From the NCBI GenBank assembly GCA_963817015.1, contig CAWFMV010000010.1, positions 434,001 to 498,000 on the forward strand: a DNA stretch of 64,000 nt, written 5' to 3'. The notes beneath the pieces are model-generated. The model did not search any database and was not told the origin of the DNA. It worked only from the letters and a program-made list of their open reading frames with translations. Positions 8,139 to 17,769 of this stretch are shown one piece after another. This DNA comes from VAZQ01 sp963817015. GTDB taxonomy: Bacteria > Pseudomonadota > Alphaproteobacteria > Rhizobiales > Xanthobacteraceae. How positions within the stretch are numbered: the stretch's first letter is position 1; each line of letters starts with the position of its first letter. The position numbers and the translations under genes were made by a program.

Positions 8139-9863
8139 CTACACGAGCGGCCCCGGGCTCTTCTTGTATCGGTTCACGATCGCGTCGGCAGTCATGTAGG
8201 CGAGCGCCTGCATGGTCAGCGTGGGATTGAAGCCGCTGATGGTCGGATGGATCGAGCCGCCTGCAATGAACAGGTTGTGATTGTCCCAGCTCTGGCCATA
8301 GCGATTGACCACCGAGTTCTTGGGATCGCTGCCCATGCGGGCGCCACCCTGATGGTGCCCTCCCGGCGACCCCGGGCGCTCGTTCGCGCGCCACACGTGC
8401 GAGGCGCCCATGGCGCGCCCAATCTCTTCGGTCTTGCGCAGCATGTATTCGACGCGCGCCCGCTCGCTCGGCCGCCGCCAGTCGTAGGTCAGGCGCGGCG
8501 CCGGCAGGCCCCAGGCATCGCGCACATTCAGGATCAAGGTCGATCATCTGATCGGCGAACGGAAGGTTGTCGGTCTGCGCATTGAGCGCGGCATGGCGCG
8601 CGAAGTATTTCGCGATGAACTTGCGATAAGGTGCGCCCCAATTCGGTATTCCGCGCGGCGGCTGCATGCCGACCGAAGCGGCGATCGGTCCGGCATCGAA
8701 GCCCGGCCCCTGCACCGAGATCTGTGCACCGAGGATGAAGCCCAAGCCGCTGTGATCGAAGTTATCGCCGTTCAGGTCGTCGATCGTATGCTTCTGCGCC
8801 GTCGGCCCCATGAACATGTTGACGTAGCGATCGTCAAACGCGACGAACACTCGTCCCCCGATATGCGTCATGACGTGCCGGCCGAGATGGCCGCTCGAGT
8901 TGGCGAGCCCCTCCGGAAATTTGCTGGTCTTGGAGAGCAGCAACAGGCGCACGACGTCGTAGATGAACGGGGACAGGATGACGATCTCGGCCTCGACCGT
9001 GTTGTCGGAGTTGTCGGGGCCGTAATAGGAAACACCGGTGACGCGGCCGCTGTTGTCGCTGTTGATGCGATAGCACATGGCGCCGGTAACAAGCTTGAAG
9101 TTGCCGGTGGCTTCGGCCTCGGGAATCGTGGTCACCAGCACCGAGGACTTCGCGCCGACGTGACAGCCATGGGTCGAGCAGAAGCCGCAGTAGGCGCAGC
9201 CAGGGCGGCCCTGGTATGGCTCTGAAAGAATTGCACGCGGCGTCGGGAACGGGATGGTAGCCAAGTTTCTTGACGCCCTCTTCGAAGATACGAGCGGAGT
9301 TGTCCACGAACAGAGGCGGCATCGGGAACTCGCGCTGGCGAGGAGCCTCGAAGATGTTGCCGCCCTCGATCTTGCGCCCTTGCAGGTTACCGGCCTTGCC
9401 GGAAACGCCGAGATCGTATTCGGCGCGATCGTAGAAAGGCTCGAGCTCGGCGTAGCTCAGCGGCCAGTCGATGACCGAACAGTCCTCAGGGATCGCAGAC
9501 GCGCCATAGCGCTCGATCGGTCTGCGACCGCACACGGAAGTCGCTCTCGTGGAATCGCCACGAGACTGCGCCATAGTGAACGGTGCCGCCGCCGACCTGG
9601 TTGCCATAGTTCAGTGGCGCCATCGGCATCGCGCGCGCGTCGGCATTGGGCCGCCAGGTGACAGGCTGACGCTTCGGGTTTGGGCGCAGGTCCTGGCGCT
9701 GGAAATAGCGCAGCTCGTCCTGCCCTGCGAAGTCCGAGGTCTTGTGGCGCGGGCCGCGCTCGAGCCCGATGACCTTCATGCCGGCCTTACTGAGCTCAGC
9801 CGCAAGGATGCCACCGGTTCCACCGACGCCAACGATGACAACGTCTGCTTTCTCCGTTGCCAT
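8139..9863 (-). CDS. GMC-family oxidoreductase (gluconate 2-dehydrogenase large-subunit type), frameshifted
   Basis: An FAD-dependent dehydrogenase of about 573 residues. The dinucleotide motif VGVGGTGG (11-18) begins the protein. QVGGGTVHYGA follows, then the cysteine cluster CAYCGFCSTHGCHVG that is typical of the gluconate/sorbose dehydrogenase branch, and the C-terminal GMC signature around GGHHQGGARMG and SGFNPTLTMQALA. Three breaks (near 9530, 9235 and 8535) each vanish when one base is removed, giving for example RSQTIERYG and DLDPNVRDAWGLP. The adjoining upstream gene is the small Tat-exported subunit, which would carry this cofactor-loaded subunit across the membrane. No cytochrome c subunit gene is present. 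Confidence 0.85.
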
Positions 9864-9866
9864 GGC

Positions 9867-10524
9867 TCAGGACCTCCGCGACTTGGGCTTGCAGCCCAAG
9901 AATGGGCCCGCGCGTGAAGGCCTCACGGCTCGCCATGTCCGCCTCCGTGAACACGGGTTGCGCGCCGGGGAATCCCACCAGTCGCCAGCCTGCAAAGTCC
10001 TTGTTGCCGCCGTAGACCGGGTCCGCAAACATTCCTTCCATCGTGTGCGTGCGCAGTGTGTTGAAGAACGCCTGCGATGTCGGCCAGGTGAAGCTTGGGG
10101 CCTTGCCTTCGATCATCGCGGTGATTACCGCGTCTTGCTCTGCCGCGGTGAGCTGGGCGAAGGACTTGCTGTAGGTTTTTCGGCAATGGTCTTCGAGCGC
10201 CGCACAGCCGCGCCGATAGAAATCCTGCAGCTCCGCATAGGCGCCCGCAAGCGCAAGATCGATGTAATTGAGCACACCAGCGTCGCGTGCGCCCGGCTCG
10301 CCGGGGGCGCCTGGCATGAGCCGCTCGGTGAAGGCCTCGATCGCGGCGCTGTCATCCTGGTTCAGGAACGCTCCGAGCTTCCCGCCACTATCGTGTGTGT
10401 GATCCGCCGTCGGTTCGGCCTGCGGCGTCGTCTGCGCGAGACCCGCTCCGGTGGCGACAGCTCCGGCGCCCGCCACCGTGCTGACAAGGAAAGCACGTCG
10501 GGACTCGTTGTGCTTGCTCTTCAT
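9867..10524 (-). CDS. Gluconate 2-dehydrogenase subunit 3 family protein
   Basis: The small subunit of a membrane-bound GMC dehydrogenase. A Tat signal opens it (SRRAFLV at 8-14, then a hydrophobic run ending GAGLAQ). The fold region includes FLNQDDSAAIEAFTERLMP, YIDLALAGAY, and GGNKDFAGWRLVGFPGAQP, all characteristic of the family. As read, the frame runs on to 9796 and overlaps the large subunit by 68 bases. Removing one A near 9890 instead ends it as LQPKSRRS at 9867, four bases before the next ATG, which is the sensible gene boundary. In this family the Tat signal exports both subunits. Confidence 0.85.
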
Positions 10525-10680
10525 GATCGTCTCCCTGCGTTCCCCTGCACGGCTTCGTTATGGCTGAGCCGCGAGCTTCGGAAGCCAAACATGGAATGGA
10601 GGGCGGAACAAGACAGCCCGCAATATCAATTCGATAGATGTGGAACACACCGCAGGGCGGATCGGCTGCAGCCGAGGGGC

Positions 10681-10710
10681 TTGACATTCAGATATACTAA
10701 GATATATCTT
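10681..10710 (+). promoter_or_regulatory. Promoter and palindromic operator of the PadR gene
   Basis: A TTGACA hexamer (10681-10686) is followed at 16-17 bases by TATATC/ATATCT, and a perfect 12-base palindrome AAGATATATCTT covers 10699-10710, overlapping the -10 position. A further imperfect arm (AGATATA at 10690) extends it. The site lies 33 bases before the PadR start. AT-rich dyads overlapping the -10 are usual PadR operators, so autorepression is a reasonable inference. The divergent dehydrogenase operon starts 157 bases away and could share control. Confidence 0.55.
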
Positions 10711-10742
10711 GTCATATCGTCAACAAACTAGGAAACCTGAGA

Positions 10743-11336
10743 ATGCGATTTCACGAAAGCCATCACGAGCGCTGGTTCGGTCCGCGCAAGCACGGAAAGT
10801 TTGGCCATGGTCACCACGGTCACCACCGCCGCTTCGGCAGAAGCTGGATGGAGGACCGGGGGAAATCCCATGGCCGCCGGCGTCTGTTCGATGCAAGCGA
10901 GCTGCGGCTTGTGCTGCTCAAGCTCATCTCCGATCAGCCGCGGCACGGCTATGACCTGATCCGGGCGATCGAGGAGCTGAGCGGCGGCGCCTATGTGCCG
11001 AGCCCCGGGGTCGTCTACCCTGCCCTGTCGATGCTCCAGGATCAGGACCACATCGAAGCGACCGGAGAAGAGAACGCCCGCAAGGCGTTTGCGATCACGC
11101 AATCCGGCAAAGCCGATCTCACCGCCAATGCGGCAACGGTCAAGGCGCTGCTCGCACGCCTCGGCGAGCTCGCGGCGACGCGCGAGCAGACCGACAGCGC
11201 GCCCATCCGCCGCGCCATGGAAAACCTGCGCACGGTCCTGCGCCATCGCTTGGGCGGCGAAAAGGTGACGAAGGATACGCTCTATGAGGTCGCCGCAATC
11301 CTTGACGAGGCTGCGCAACGGATCGAGCGCCTTTGA
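10743..11336 (+). CDS. PadR-family transcriptional regulator with histidine-rich N-terminus
   Basis: A 197-residue regulator. Residues 50-130 are a PadR winged helix (ELRLVLLKLISDQPRHGYDL, PSPGVVYPALSMLQD, KAFAITQSGK), with the expected C-terminal helices for dimerisation. Unusually the first 30 residues hold nine histidines (positions 4, 7, 8, 17, 22, 24, 25, 27 and 28), ending GHGHHGHHRR. This suggests metal binding, though purification-tag-like His tails also occur in chaperones and metal-handling proteins. An AT-rich palindrome sits at its promoter. It is divergent from the GMC dehydrogenase genes and convergent with doxX. Confidence 0.85.
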   Translation: MRFHESHHERWFGPRKHGKFGHGHHGHHRRFGRSWMEDRGKSHGRRRLFDASELRLVLLKLISDQPRHGYDLIRAIEELSGGAYVPSPGVVYPALSMLQDQDHIEATGEENARKAFAITQSGKADLTANAATVKALLARLGELAATREQTDSAPIRRAMENLRTVLRHRLGGEKVTKDTLYEVAAILDEAAQRIERL

Positions 11337-11411
11337 CGGTGAGGAGCACGCCTGGCAGGCGTCACCGCCTGCCAGCGCGCTGTGTGCTGGCCCGCAACAG
11401 TCCTCTCCGCA

Positions 11412-11870
11412 TCAAACCTCACGACCGATCAGCCGATCGACTGAGTAAGGTCCGCCCCCGCGGATCGCGATCGCTAGGAACAGCAGACCCCACAGCAGCG
11501 GATATTCGTAGCCGCGCGACGTCCAGCCATAGCCGTTGGGAAAGTGCTGATAGACAATGACCGCGAACTCGACCACGAGCATGATGGCAATCGGTCGCGT
11601 CAGAAACCCAAGCACGATACAGACGGCGCCGGCGGTCTCCAGAAGCACGAGCGCATACGCTAAAGGCAACGCAGGCTCGATACCACGGGTCGCCAGTGTG
11701 TTGGCCGCCACTGCCTGAAAGCCCATCATCAGCTTGGGCCATCCATGCGTAAATAATATGACTCCTGCGGTTACTCTTATGAGCGGCCAATGCAGCGCGC
11801 CAAGCGTCTCGTAAAGCGAGCCGAGCCCGATCATCGACGCGGGCTCGCGGCCCGTATCTTTGTAACTCAC
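11412..11870 (-). CDS. DoxX family membrane protein
   Basis: A 152-residue integral membrane protein with four predicted helices. The first carries the DoxX-type motif RVTAGVILFTHGWPKL; the second and third are PLAYALVLLETAGAVCIVLG and IAIMLVVEFAVIVY; YPLLWGLLFLAIAI is the last. DoxX-like proteins are small quinone-linked or redox-stress membrane proteins of uncertain function. The gene is convergent with the PadR gene (75 bases between stops), and nothing ties it to neighbours upstream. Confidence 0.85.
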   Translation of the reverse strand: MSYKDTGREPASMIGLGSLYETLGALHWPLIRVTAGVILFTHGWPKLMMGFQAVAANTLATRGIEPALPLAYALVLLETAGAVCIVLGFLTRPIAIMLVVEFAVIVYQHFPNGYGWTSRGYEYPLLWGLLFLAIAIRGGGPYSVDRLIGREV

Positions 11871-12061
11871 GTCAGCCTCCTATCGCCATTTGGCGCGCGC
11901 ATACTCCCCGCGCTTGCGCGGAAAGCAAGAAAATATTGCGATTCACGGGCGATAAGTCGCAGCCGCACCGATGAATCCAATTCCTGCACTCATGAATCTG
12001 AATCATATGCGGAGACACTGACGTGGGCGCATCTACGTTGCAGCGCTGAGGGCTGCGATCG

Positions 12062-13409
12062 CTACGCGCAAATCCAGTCGAGGTTGGCTTCATCCTCGAT
12101 CTGTTGCAGGCGATCGAACATCGCCGTCATCGCGGCGGCGTCATAGTCCCGGGTCAGGAGCATCGCCTTGTCGCGCAGCTCGCCCGCGTTCAGGGGATTG
12201 TCCGGTGTCCCCTTGAAGTCGGCGACCTCCGCACTGCGCAGGCGTCCATCGCGCATCGTCAGCGTGACACGGCTGGCGATCGGCGTCGGCTGCGGCACAT
12301 CCCAAGGCACCAGGCGTATGCGCGCGATCAGCGAGCGCAGCTCTTGATCACTCACGTCAGCATCTCGGAACGTCCTGGGATCACGCGCATCCGCCGCAAT
12401 CGCCAGCGCGACGCTGAACGGCACGCTGTATTGCCCGATCATGACATCGCCAGGATCGCGGATGTCGTGCCGTCGCAGCTCCTTCGCTCCGACCTTGATC
12501 TCGATCGACTGAACGTCTCGGCTTTCGATGCGTTCGCTCGCTTTCATATCCACGATCGCCTGCACCGGCGTATGGCAGGCGGTATGGCAGGCGTAGCGCT
12601 TCATCGAGATGCGCTGTGTCAGCCAGGTCTCGCCAAGGCCGCGCGTGAGCTCGGCGACATCCCATTCGTTGCAGTAGACTTTCAGAAATCCGCAATCACC
12701 CTCAAGCACGGTCGCCGGTCCGGTGAAGCCGTCGGCCGCCAGGTTTGCGGCCAGCACGCCACCCTCGGCGGCACGCCCGAAATGCAGGCGCTTGACCATC
12801 GCGCCGGTGCCGGAGCGCGCGAACTCAACGAGCCCGCTCGAGAGCGAGCCTGCGATGCCGAGCGCATTGGTCATGCGCTCCGCATCGAAACCCATCAGAT
12901 GTCCGCACGCCACGGCTGCGCCGAACGGGCCGGTGGTGCCCAGGCGCATGAAAGCCGCGCGTCTCGTTGCTGTGCTTGGTGGCCCGGCCGATGCGGATCA
13001 TCACCTCCGCGCCCGCCACGAAGGCCGTGAGCAGGGCGCGGCCGCTCAATCCACGCTCCTGCGCGGTCGCGAGCGCAGCCGTGAGAACCGTGGCCCCTGG
13101 ATGCGCGCCGGCGCTGGGTCGTACAGCTCCGTCGAGCTCGAACGCGTGAGCCAGCGCGCCATTGGCGAGCGCGGCGTAAGGGGCAACGACCGGCCTTTCG
13201 CCATCGCCGAGGATATGGCTGCGCCCGCCGTCGCCGACGCGGCGCGCATAGGCGACGATCATGGCGCTCCATGGCAGGCTGCGGCCGAACACGATGGTGG
13301 CGATCGTGTCGGCGATCGAGTCCTTGGCGCGCTGGATGGCAGGCGCGGGCACGTCCTCGAACCGCAGTCGAGAGGCGAATTGCGCCAGGCGGATGGTCTC
13401 GCCGCTCAT
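12062..13409 (-). CDS. MmgE/PrpD family protein (2-methylcitrate dehydratase-like), frameshifted
   Basis: About 448 residues when repaired. The N-terminal half runs from MSGETIRLAQFASRLRF (ATG 13409) through DSIADTIATIVFG and HAFELDGAVRPSAGAHPG, the PrpD active-site region. The C-terminal half has LGTTGPFGAAVACGHLMG, KRLHFGRAAEGG and KRYACHTACHTPVQA. They lie in different frames, joined near 12950 by removal of one G (HAPGTTGPFGA). Family members dehydrate methylcitrate-like acids or isomerise related compounds; the true substrate here is unknown. An upstream start at 13532 is rejected because it overlaps the ornithine cyclodeaminase-like gene, which lies directly upstream on the same strand. 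Confidence 0.82.
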
Positions 13410-13458
13410 CTGTCTCACTTGCCCGTTGTCGGTGTTGTCGTGTGCCTGAGCGCGAAGC

Positions 13459-14568
13459 TCAGTCGCGAATGTCCTGCAGGAACCACTCGGTTGGAATCTC
13501 GCGGCCGACACCCTGCGCCTTGGCAAGCTCATAGATGCGACCCGCGAGCGGCCAGAACTGGTTGCCCTGCAGATTGCCGCGCTCCGAGAAGGAGATCTGC
13601 TCGTCGGAGGTGCGGATGCGACCGTTGCGTTTCACAACATCGGCAAAGGTGATGGTGCGCTCTGGCGGGAACACGGCGCCGTGCCCGCGGCCACCTTTGC
13701 TCTTGCGCTTGAAGCCGGTCTCGATGTCAGGGCGCGCCGCATAGGTGACATACTCGTCGTCGGCGCCGTTGGAGCCCCAGGGCGTGGTCGCGTTGCCGAA
13801 CCGCAAATAGAGATCGATGCGATCAAGGATCGCTCTGTCCTTGAGGCCACCGCCCGTACCGGGCGCAACCAGATGCGCGCCTTTCTCGATGCGCGCCCCA
13901 TCGATGACCGAGACCGCGGAATCGGTGAGCGCCGCCACAATATCGGCATCGCGGTAGATCTGCTCGGGGCTGTCGCAGACCTTGACCTCGATCCCATGCT
14001 TATCCGCCACCTTGCGCCCGAAGCGCTCACGATTGTCCTTGGTCGGACTGTAGACCTGCAGGCGCTTGAGGCCCGGGCGTACATGCATGAAGGCTTCCAT
14101 GTGGGTCTCCGACATGCCGCCGGAGCCCAGCATGCCGATCACCTCGGCATTCGCTTTCGCCAGATATCGGACTCCAATGCCGCCGTCGGCGCCGACGCGC
14201 GTGAGCTGGGTCAGCCCATCGTTGAGGATCGCGAGCGGCTCGCCGCTCTCGGTGTTGGTGAGGAGAATCAGGCCGCAATAGGTGCCGGGCTTGATGCAAT
14301 ATTTCTCCTGGGTGCGGGCGCCGTTGTATTCCTGCTCGTAGATGATGTCCGACTTCATGCGGATGGCGAAATAGCCGCTGGTCGAGCCGCCTTCGACGCT
14401 ACTCCACTGATAGACCTTCCCGGGCTTCTTGGTCGGGATCATGATGTCGGTGCGCGGCTTGCACACCGCGTCGGTAGTGACGAGCTGACGATACGCCTGA
14501 TCGAGCGCGTCGATGGCCTCACCCATGGTGAGCAGCCTGGCCACGTCCGCATTGCTGATGATCAGCAT
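13459..14568 (-). CDS. Ornithine cyclodeaminase/mu-crystallin family protein
   Basis: A 369-residue NAD-dependent deaminase-fold protein, longer than a standard ornithine cyclodeaminase. An N-terminal MLIISNADVARLL strand, the substrate-region arginine and lysine of YFAIRMKSD, and a Rossmann motif GMLGSGGMSETHMEAF are visible. The long insert around EYNGARTQEKYCIKPGTYCG and the polar tail ERGNLQGNQFWPLAGRIY recall members annotated as tyramine oxidase subunit B, a name I regard as tentative. ATG 14568 is preceded by GGAGG at a good distance; a GTG-type extension to 14589 is not needed. It sits upstream of MmgE/PrpD, spaced by 49 bases. Confidence 0.8.
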   Translation of the reverse strand: MLIISNADVARLLTMGEAIDALDQAYRQLVTTDAVCKPRTDIMIPTKKPGKVYQWSSVEGGSTSGYFAIRMKSDIIYEQEYNGARTQEKYCIKPGTYCGLILLTNTESGEPLAILNDGLTQLTRVGADGGIGVRYLAKANAEVIGMLGSGGMSETHMEAFMHVRPGLKRLQVYSPTKDNRERFGRKVADKHGIEVKVCDSPEQIYRDADIVAALTDSAVSVIDGARIEKGAHLVAPGTGGGLKDRAILDRIDLYLRFGNATTPWGSNGADDEYVTYAARPDIETGFKRKSKGGRGHGAVFPPERTITFADVVKRNGRIRTSDEQISFSERGNLQGNQFWPLAGRIYELAKAQGVGREIPTEWFLQDIRD

Positions 14569-14724
14569 GTCCCCTCCACTTGCACCCAAACGACGAACGT
14601 CCGAGCTGCGACGCGACGAGCCCAGCCCTGGATAGCCGAACTCATAGGCGCATTCCTGCCGTTCGGAGCAAGGCTCGCCGTCGCCCTGACCACTCTCGGT
14701 GGAGGTGGAGCCATAAAGTAAGCC

Positions 14725-14746
14725 GACGTAGCTCGCTGACTACGTC
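14725..14746. repeat. Inverted repeat between amidohydrolase and cyclodeaminase genes
   Basis: GACGTAG (14725-14731) and CTACGTC (14740-14746) are perfect 7-base arms with an 8-base loop. The site lies downstream of the amidohydrolase stop and 157 bases upstream of the cyclodeaminase start, all on the minus strand. It could be a terminator stem without a U-tract or an operator. Nothing else is visible in this 238-base gap. Confidence 0.35.
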
Positions 14747-14806
14747 ACGCTGCGGCAAAGCGGACAAGCGACAAAGCGCCAGCTCGTCTGACCGTGCGCC
14801 CCGAAA

Positions 14807-15641
14807 TCACTTGATCGGCCAGGGCAGGCACTCAGCCAGCCCTCTCCCCAGAATCCATTCCTGGTCTTCCTTCGAATATCCCATCTCTTCCGTGAAGAGC
14901 GTGACGGCCTGCCGATAGGTGCAGGTCGACCGGCTCAGCATCACGGAAAGATCGGTGCCCCAGAACGAGCGGCGCGGCGAGAATGCGTCGATGAGCCTGC
15001 GGACCTCGGGCTGGATGTTCTTGTACGGATATTCGGCCGACGTGCATTCCGAGATCAGCGTCAGCTTGACGTGCACGTTCGGATACTTGGCCAGCGCGAT
15101 GGTCTTGTCGAGCCGCAACGTCTCGTCCTTCATGCCGCGCAGGCGACCCATGTGGTCGATGATGATCCGCAGCTTGGGATGACGCGCCGCGACCTCGCCG
15201 ACTTCCGGCAGCACGGTGGGCGCATTCATCATGACCGGGATATTCAAGCCGCTCCGCGGCCGGCCAGAACCAATCCGCGGTGCCGTTCTTGATCCAGTCC
15301 TGGTCCCACGCATGATGGAACGTCAGCCGCACGCCGAGCATGCCGGGCTGATCCTTCCAGGTCTCGATCATCTCCCGGCCTTCCGGCTTGTTGATCGGAA
15401 TTCGCCCCATGACGGCAAACTTGTCCGGATATTTCGCCGCCGCCTCGAGCGAGTATTCCGAGCTGTCGCCTTCCCAGGACGGCGGGATCAGGATCGCGCG
15501 GTCGACGCCGGCTTCCTGCATCCGCTCCCGAAGATTCTCATAGCCGATCGGCTCGGGCAGATGCGCCGTGCGGCCGGGCATCCAGGGGCGTTCAGGAGTC
15601 GGCGCGCGCCAGATGTGCAGTCCGGAGTCGATGATCATCAT
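14807..15641 (-). CDS. Amidohydrolase family protein (metal-dependent TIM barrel), frameshifted
   Basis: About 277 residues of the amidohydrolase-2 class. Blocks in order: MMIIDSGLHIWRAP, ENLRERMQEAGVDRAILIPP, FAVMGRIPINKPEG, GMLGVRLTFH, then in the second frame NIPVMMNAPTVLPEVGEVA, IIIDHMGRLRG, VKLTLISECTSAEYPYK and SFWGTDLSVMLSR. Removing one T near 15245 (AERLNIPVMMN) joins them. The usual D-x-H-x-H metal start reads D-S-G-L-H, so the first histidine is replaced by glycine. The later His of DHMG and the Asp of GTDL remain. A GGAG site precedes the tandem ATGATG start. Confidence 0.8.
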
Positions 15642-15757
15642 TGTGGATCTCTCCTTGTTTCCGCGTTTTTCTCCGAGCGAATTCGCTTATTCATTGAGTT
15701 TCGTCGAGGCCGGTCGGAGCGCTGACCGGCCAGTGTTCGAGGTTGTCTCGAGCGGGT

Positions 15758-16793
15758 CTATTTGCTGATGTCGATGGCGCTCTTGATCACGTCGGGAGGT
15801 GTCGCCAGGATCGCGTCACTGATCGCCTGGGTCTCCAATCCGGATTTGGGATCGAGTTCGACGTCCATCTCCGCAGCCTGCCGCAGGAAGTCGGGATCCT
15901 TCACAAGCTGGTCGAAGGCATTCCGAAGCGCCGCGATTCGCTCGGCAGGAACTCCGGGCGGAGCAATCAGCGCGCGCCCGATCGCCGATCCCGCGCTCAT
16001 GAATTCCGCGACCTTCTTGCCGGTCGGATCGGAAATCACCTCCTGCATCAACGGCACATCGGGAAGGTCCTTGTGGCGAGCGAGCCCCGACTGGATGATG
16101 GGCTTCACTTCTCCGCTGGTGACCTCGGCACGGTTCTTCCAGCCCGTCCATGCGCCGGTCACCATATCGATCTCGCCGCGCGCCAGCGCGATCGGAAGGC
16201 TGGCCGTGCCGGGGTAGCCGCAGATGATCTTGAACGCGAGCCCGCCGAACTTCTTCATGATCGCGGGATTGATGTAGGAAACACCGATCGGCGTATTGCA
16301 GCCGACATTGATGGACGTCTTCTTCAGCTCCTCGACCGTCGTTGCCGGCGCGCCCTTGCGAACCATGAAGACGGCATTGACGTTGGCGAACGAGCCGATG
16401 TAGTGACAGCTCCTGCACTTTCCATTTGCCGATTTCGGGCTGCGTCAGTTGAACGATCGCGATCGTTTCGGGAAAGATGCCGATCGTCGAGCCGTCCTTG
16501 GGCGCGGTCTCGTAGAACGACCGCATGACGCCGATGCCGCCCGGCTTGTTCTGCACGATGAAGTTGGGACGGCCCGGAATGTATTTGCCCATGTGAGCCG
16601 CGGCCAGCCGGGAGTAGATGTCGTACGAGCCCCCAGGCGGATACCCGATGGTGATCGAGATCGTTCGTCCGCTGTAGAAGGCCGCGACGCGGTCCTGCGC
16701 CTGCGCGGAAGCGCATGCCAAAAGCGCAAGGGCCGATAGCGTGGCTTTTCTCAGCAAGCGCGAGGCCCACCTTTTGGTCCCTTGGCGGATCAT
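15758..16793 (-). CDS. Tripartite-type tricarboxylate transporter substrate-binding protein, frameshifted
   Basis: About 345 residues. MIRQGTKRWASRLLRKATL opens a Sec signal ending ASAQAQDRVAAFYSG. Next come ISITIGYPPGGSYDIYSRLA, IPGRPNFIVQNKPGGIGVM, then VRKGAPATTVEELKKTSINV, GYPGTASLPIALARGEIDMV and APPGVPAERIAALRNAFDQL. These mark the longer, divergent branch of TctC-like receptors. The two halves meet near 16405, where dropping one A gives VQELSYIGSFANVN. Same strand as the amidohydrolase, 116 bases upstream of it, so receptor and enzyme may serve one compound. ATG 16793 begins the signal; the ORF extension to 16877 is not supported. Confidence 0.8.
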
Positions 16794-16985
16794 CTGACCT
16801 ACTCCTCCCCGCGTGTTGCACTTATTCTTTCTTCGGTCGTGGCCGAAGGTCCGCGCCGCAAAAGCTCTCGCCAGCAAGCCGCAAGGCGAGCAAGCAAGAG
16901 TCGGAAGAATTGTGCACGCAAATCAACAGGCAGTATATGGGCGATCTGCCGCGCCAGACTGGCGATGGCCGCATCCGCCACTGTT

Positions 16986-17687
16986 TCAGCGCGGCGCAGC
17001 TCCGACAAGCGCCGGCAGTTCCAAAAGCGAGCGAATTTCACGATCGGGGAAGCCGGGCAGCCGTTCCGGGCGCTGCGCATAGCGGTTGCACCAGACGACC
17101 CGCATGCCGAACGCAGATGCCGCATGGGCGTCCCAGGCGTTGGACGACTGGAACGCTATCGCTGCGGCCGGCACGCCGAGGCGATCGACCGCGAGCTGAT
17201 AGACCTTTGGATGCGGCTTGTAGACGCCGACCTCTTCCACCGACAGGACAGTGTCGATCAGCGCTGCAAGCTTCGCCTCCTGCACGACGGCATCGAGCAT
17301 GCGGGGCGAGCCGTTGGAGAGGATTGCAATCTTCAATCCGTCAGCCTTGAGCGCCTGGAGAACACCCGCGACTTCCGGAAACGGATCGAGGGTCAGGTAG
17401 AGCGTCATGAGACGGTCGCGCAACGCCGGCTTGTCGATGTTGAGCGTCTCCAGCGCAAAATCGAGCGCATCGCCGGTGACCTGCCAGAAATCCGCGTGGC
17501 GGCCCTGCGCGGCCCGCAGCCACGTGTACTGGAGCTGCTTGTCCCGCCACAGCGCCGTCAGTCTGTCGACGTCGTCGCCGAGGACGTCGCGGCACCGCTT
17601 GGCCGCCGAGGCAAAATCGAACAGCGTGCCATACGCGTCGAACACGCAGGCTTTGATGCCAGAGAGCGCCGCAGGTGTGCTGGTCAT
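16986..17687 (-). CDS. Haloacid dehalogenase type II (L-2-haloacid dehalogenase family)
   Basis: A 233-residue HAD hydrolase. The nucleophile motif V-F-D17-A-Y-G-T-L-F-D starts the core. LSNGSPRML is motif II (Ser/Asn), Lys is in GVYKPHPKVY, and the closing S-S-N-A-W-D-A-H-A-A motif is the type II dehalogenase hallmark. These enzymes hydrolyse C-halogen bonds of short 2-haloacids to 2-hydroxyacids, although many annotated members act on other substrates. The N-terminus contains a tandem MTSTP repeat, allowing starts at 17687 or slightly upstream; I use the ATG at 17687. It follows the DMT exporter gene on the same strand. Confidence 0.82.
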   Translation of the reverse strand: MTSTPAALSGIKACVFDAYGTLFDFASAAKRCRDVLGDDVDRLTALWRDKQLQYTWLRAAQGRHADFWQVTGDALDFALETLNIDKPALRDRLMTLYLTLDPFPEVAGVLQALKADGLKIAILSNGSPRMLDAVVQEAKLAALIDTVLSVEEVGVYKPHPKVYQLAVDRLGVPAAAIAFQSSNAWDAHAASAFGMRVVWCNRYAQRPERLPGFPDREIRSLLELPALVGAAPR

Positions 17688-17769
17688 GGGTGTGCTGGTC
17701 ACAGTGTGATGATCATGGCCGAGTATGCCGCGATGGCGATCAGAATGCATGGGTTACGAGCGCGCCCCC

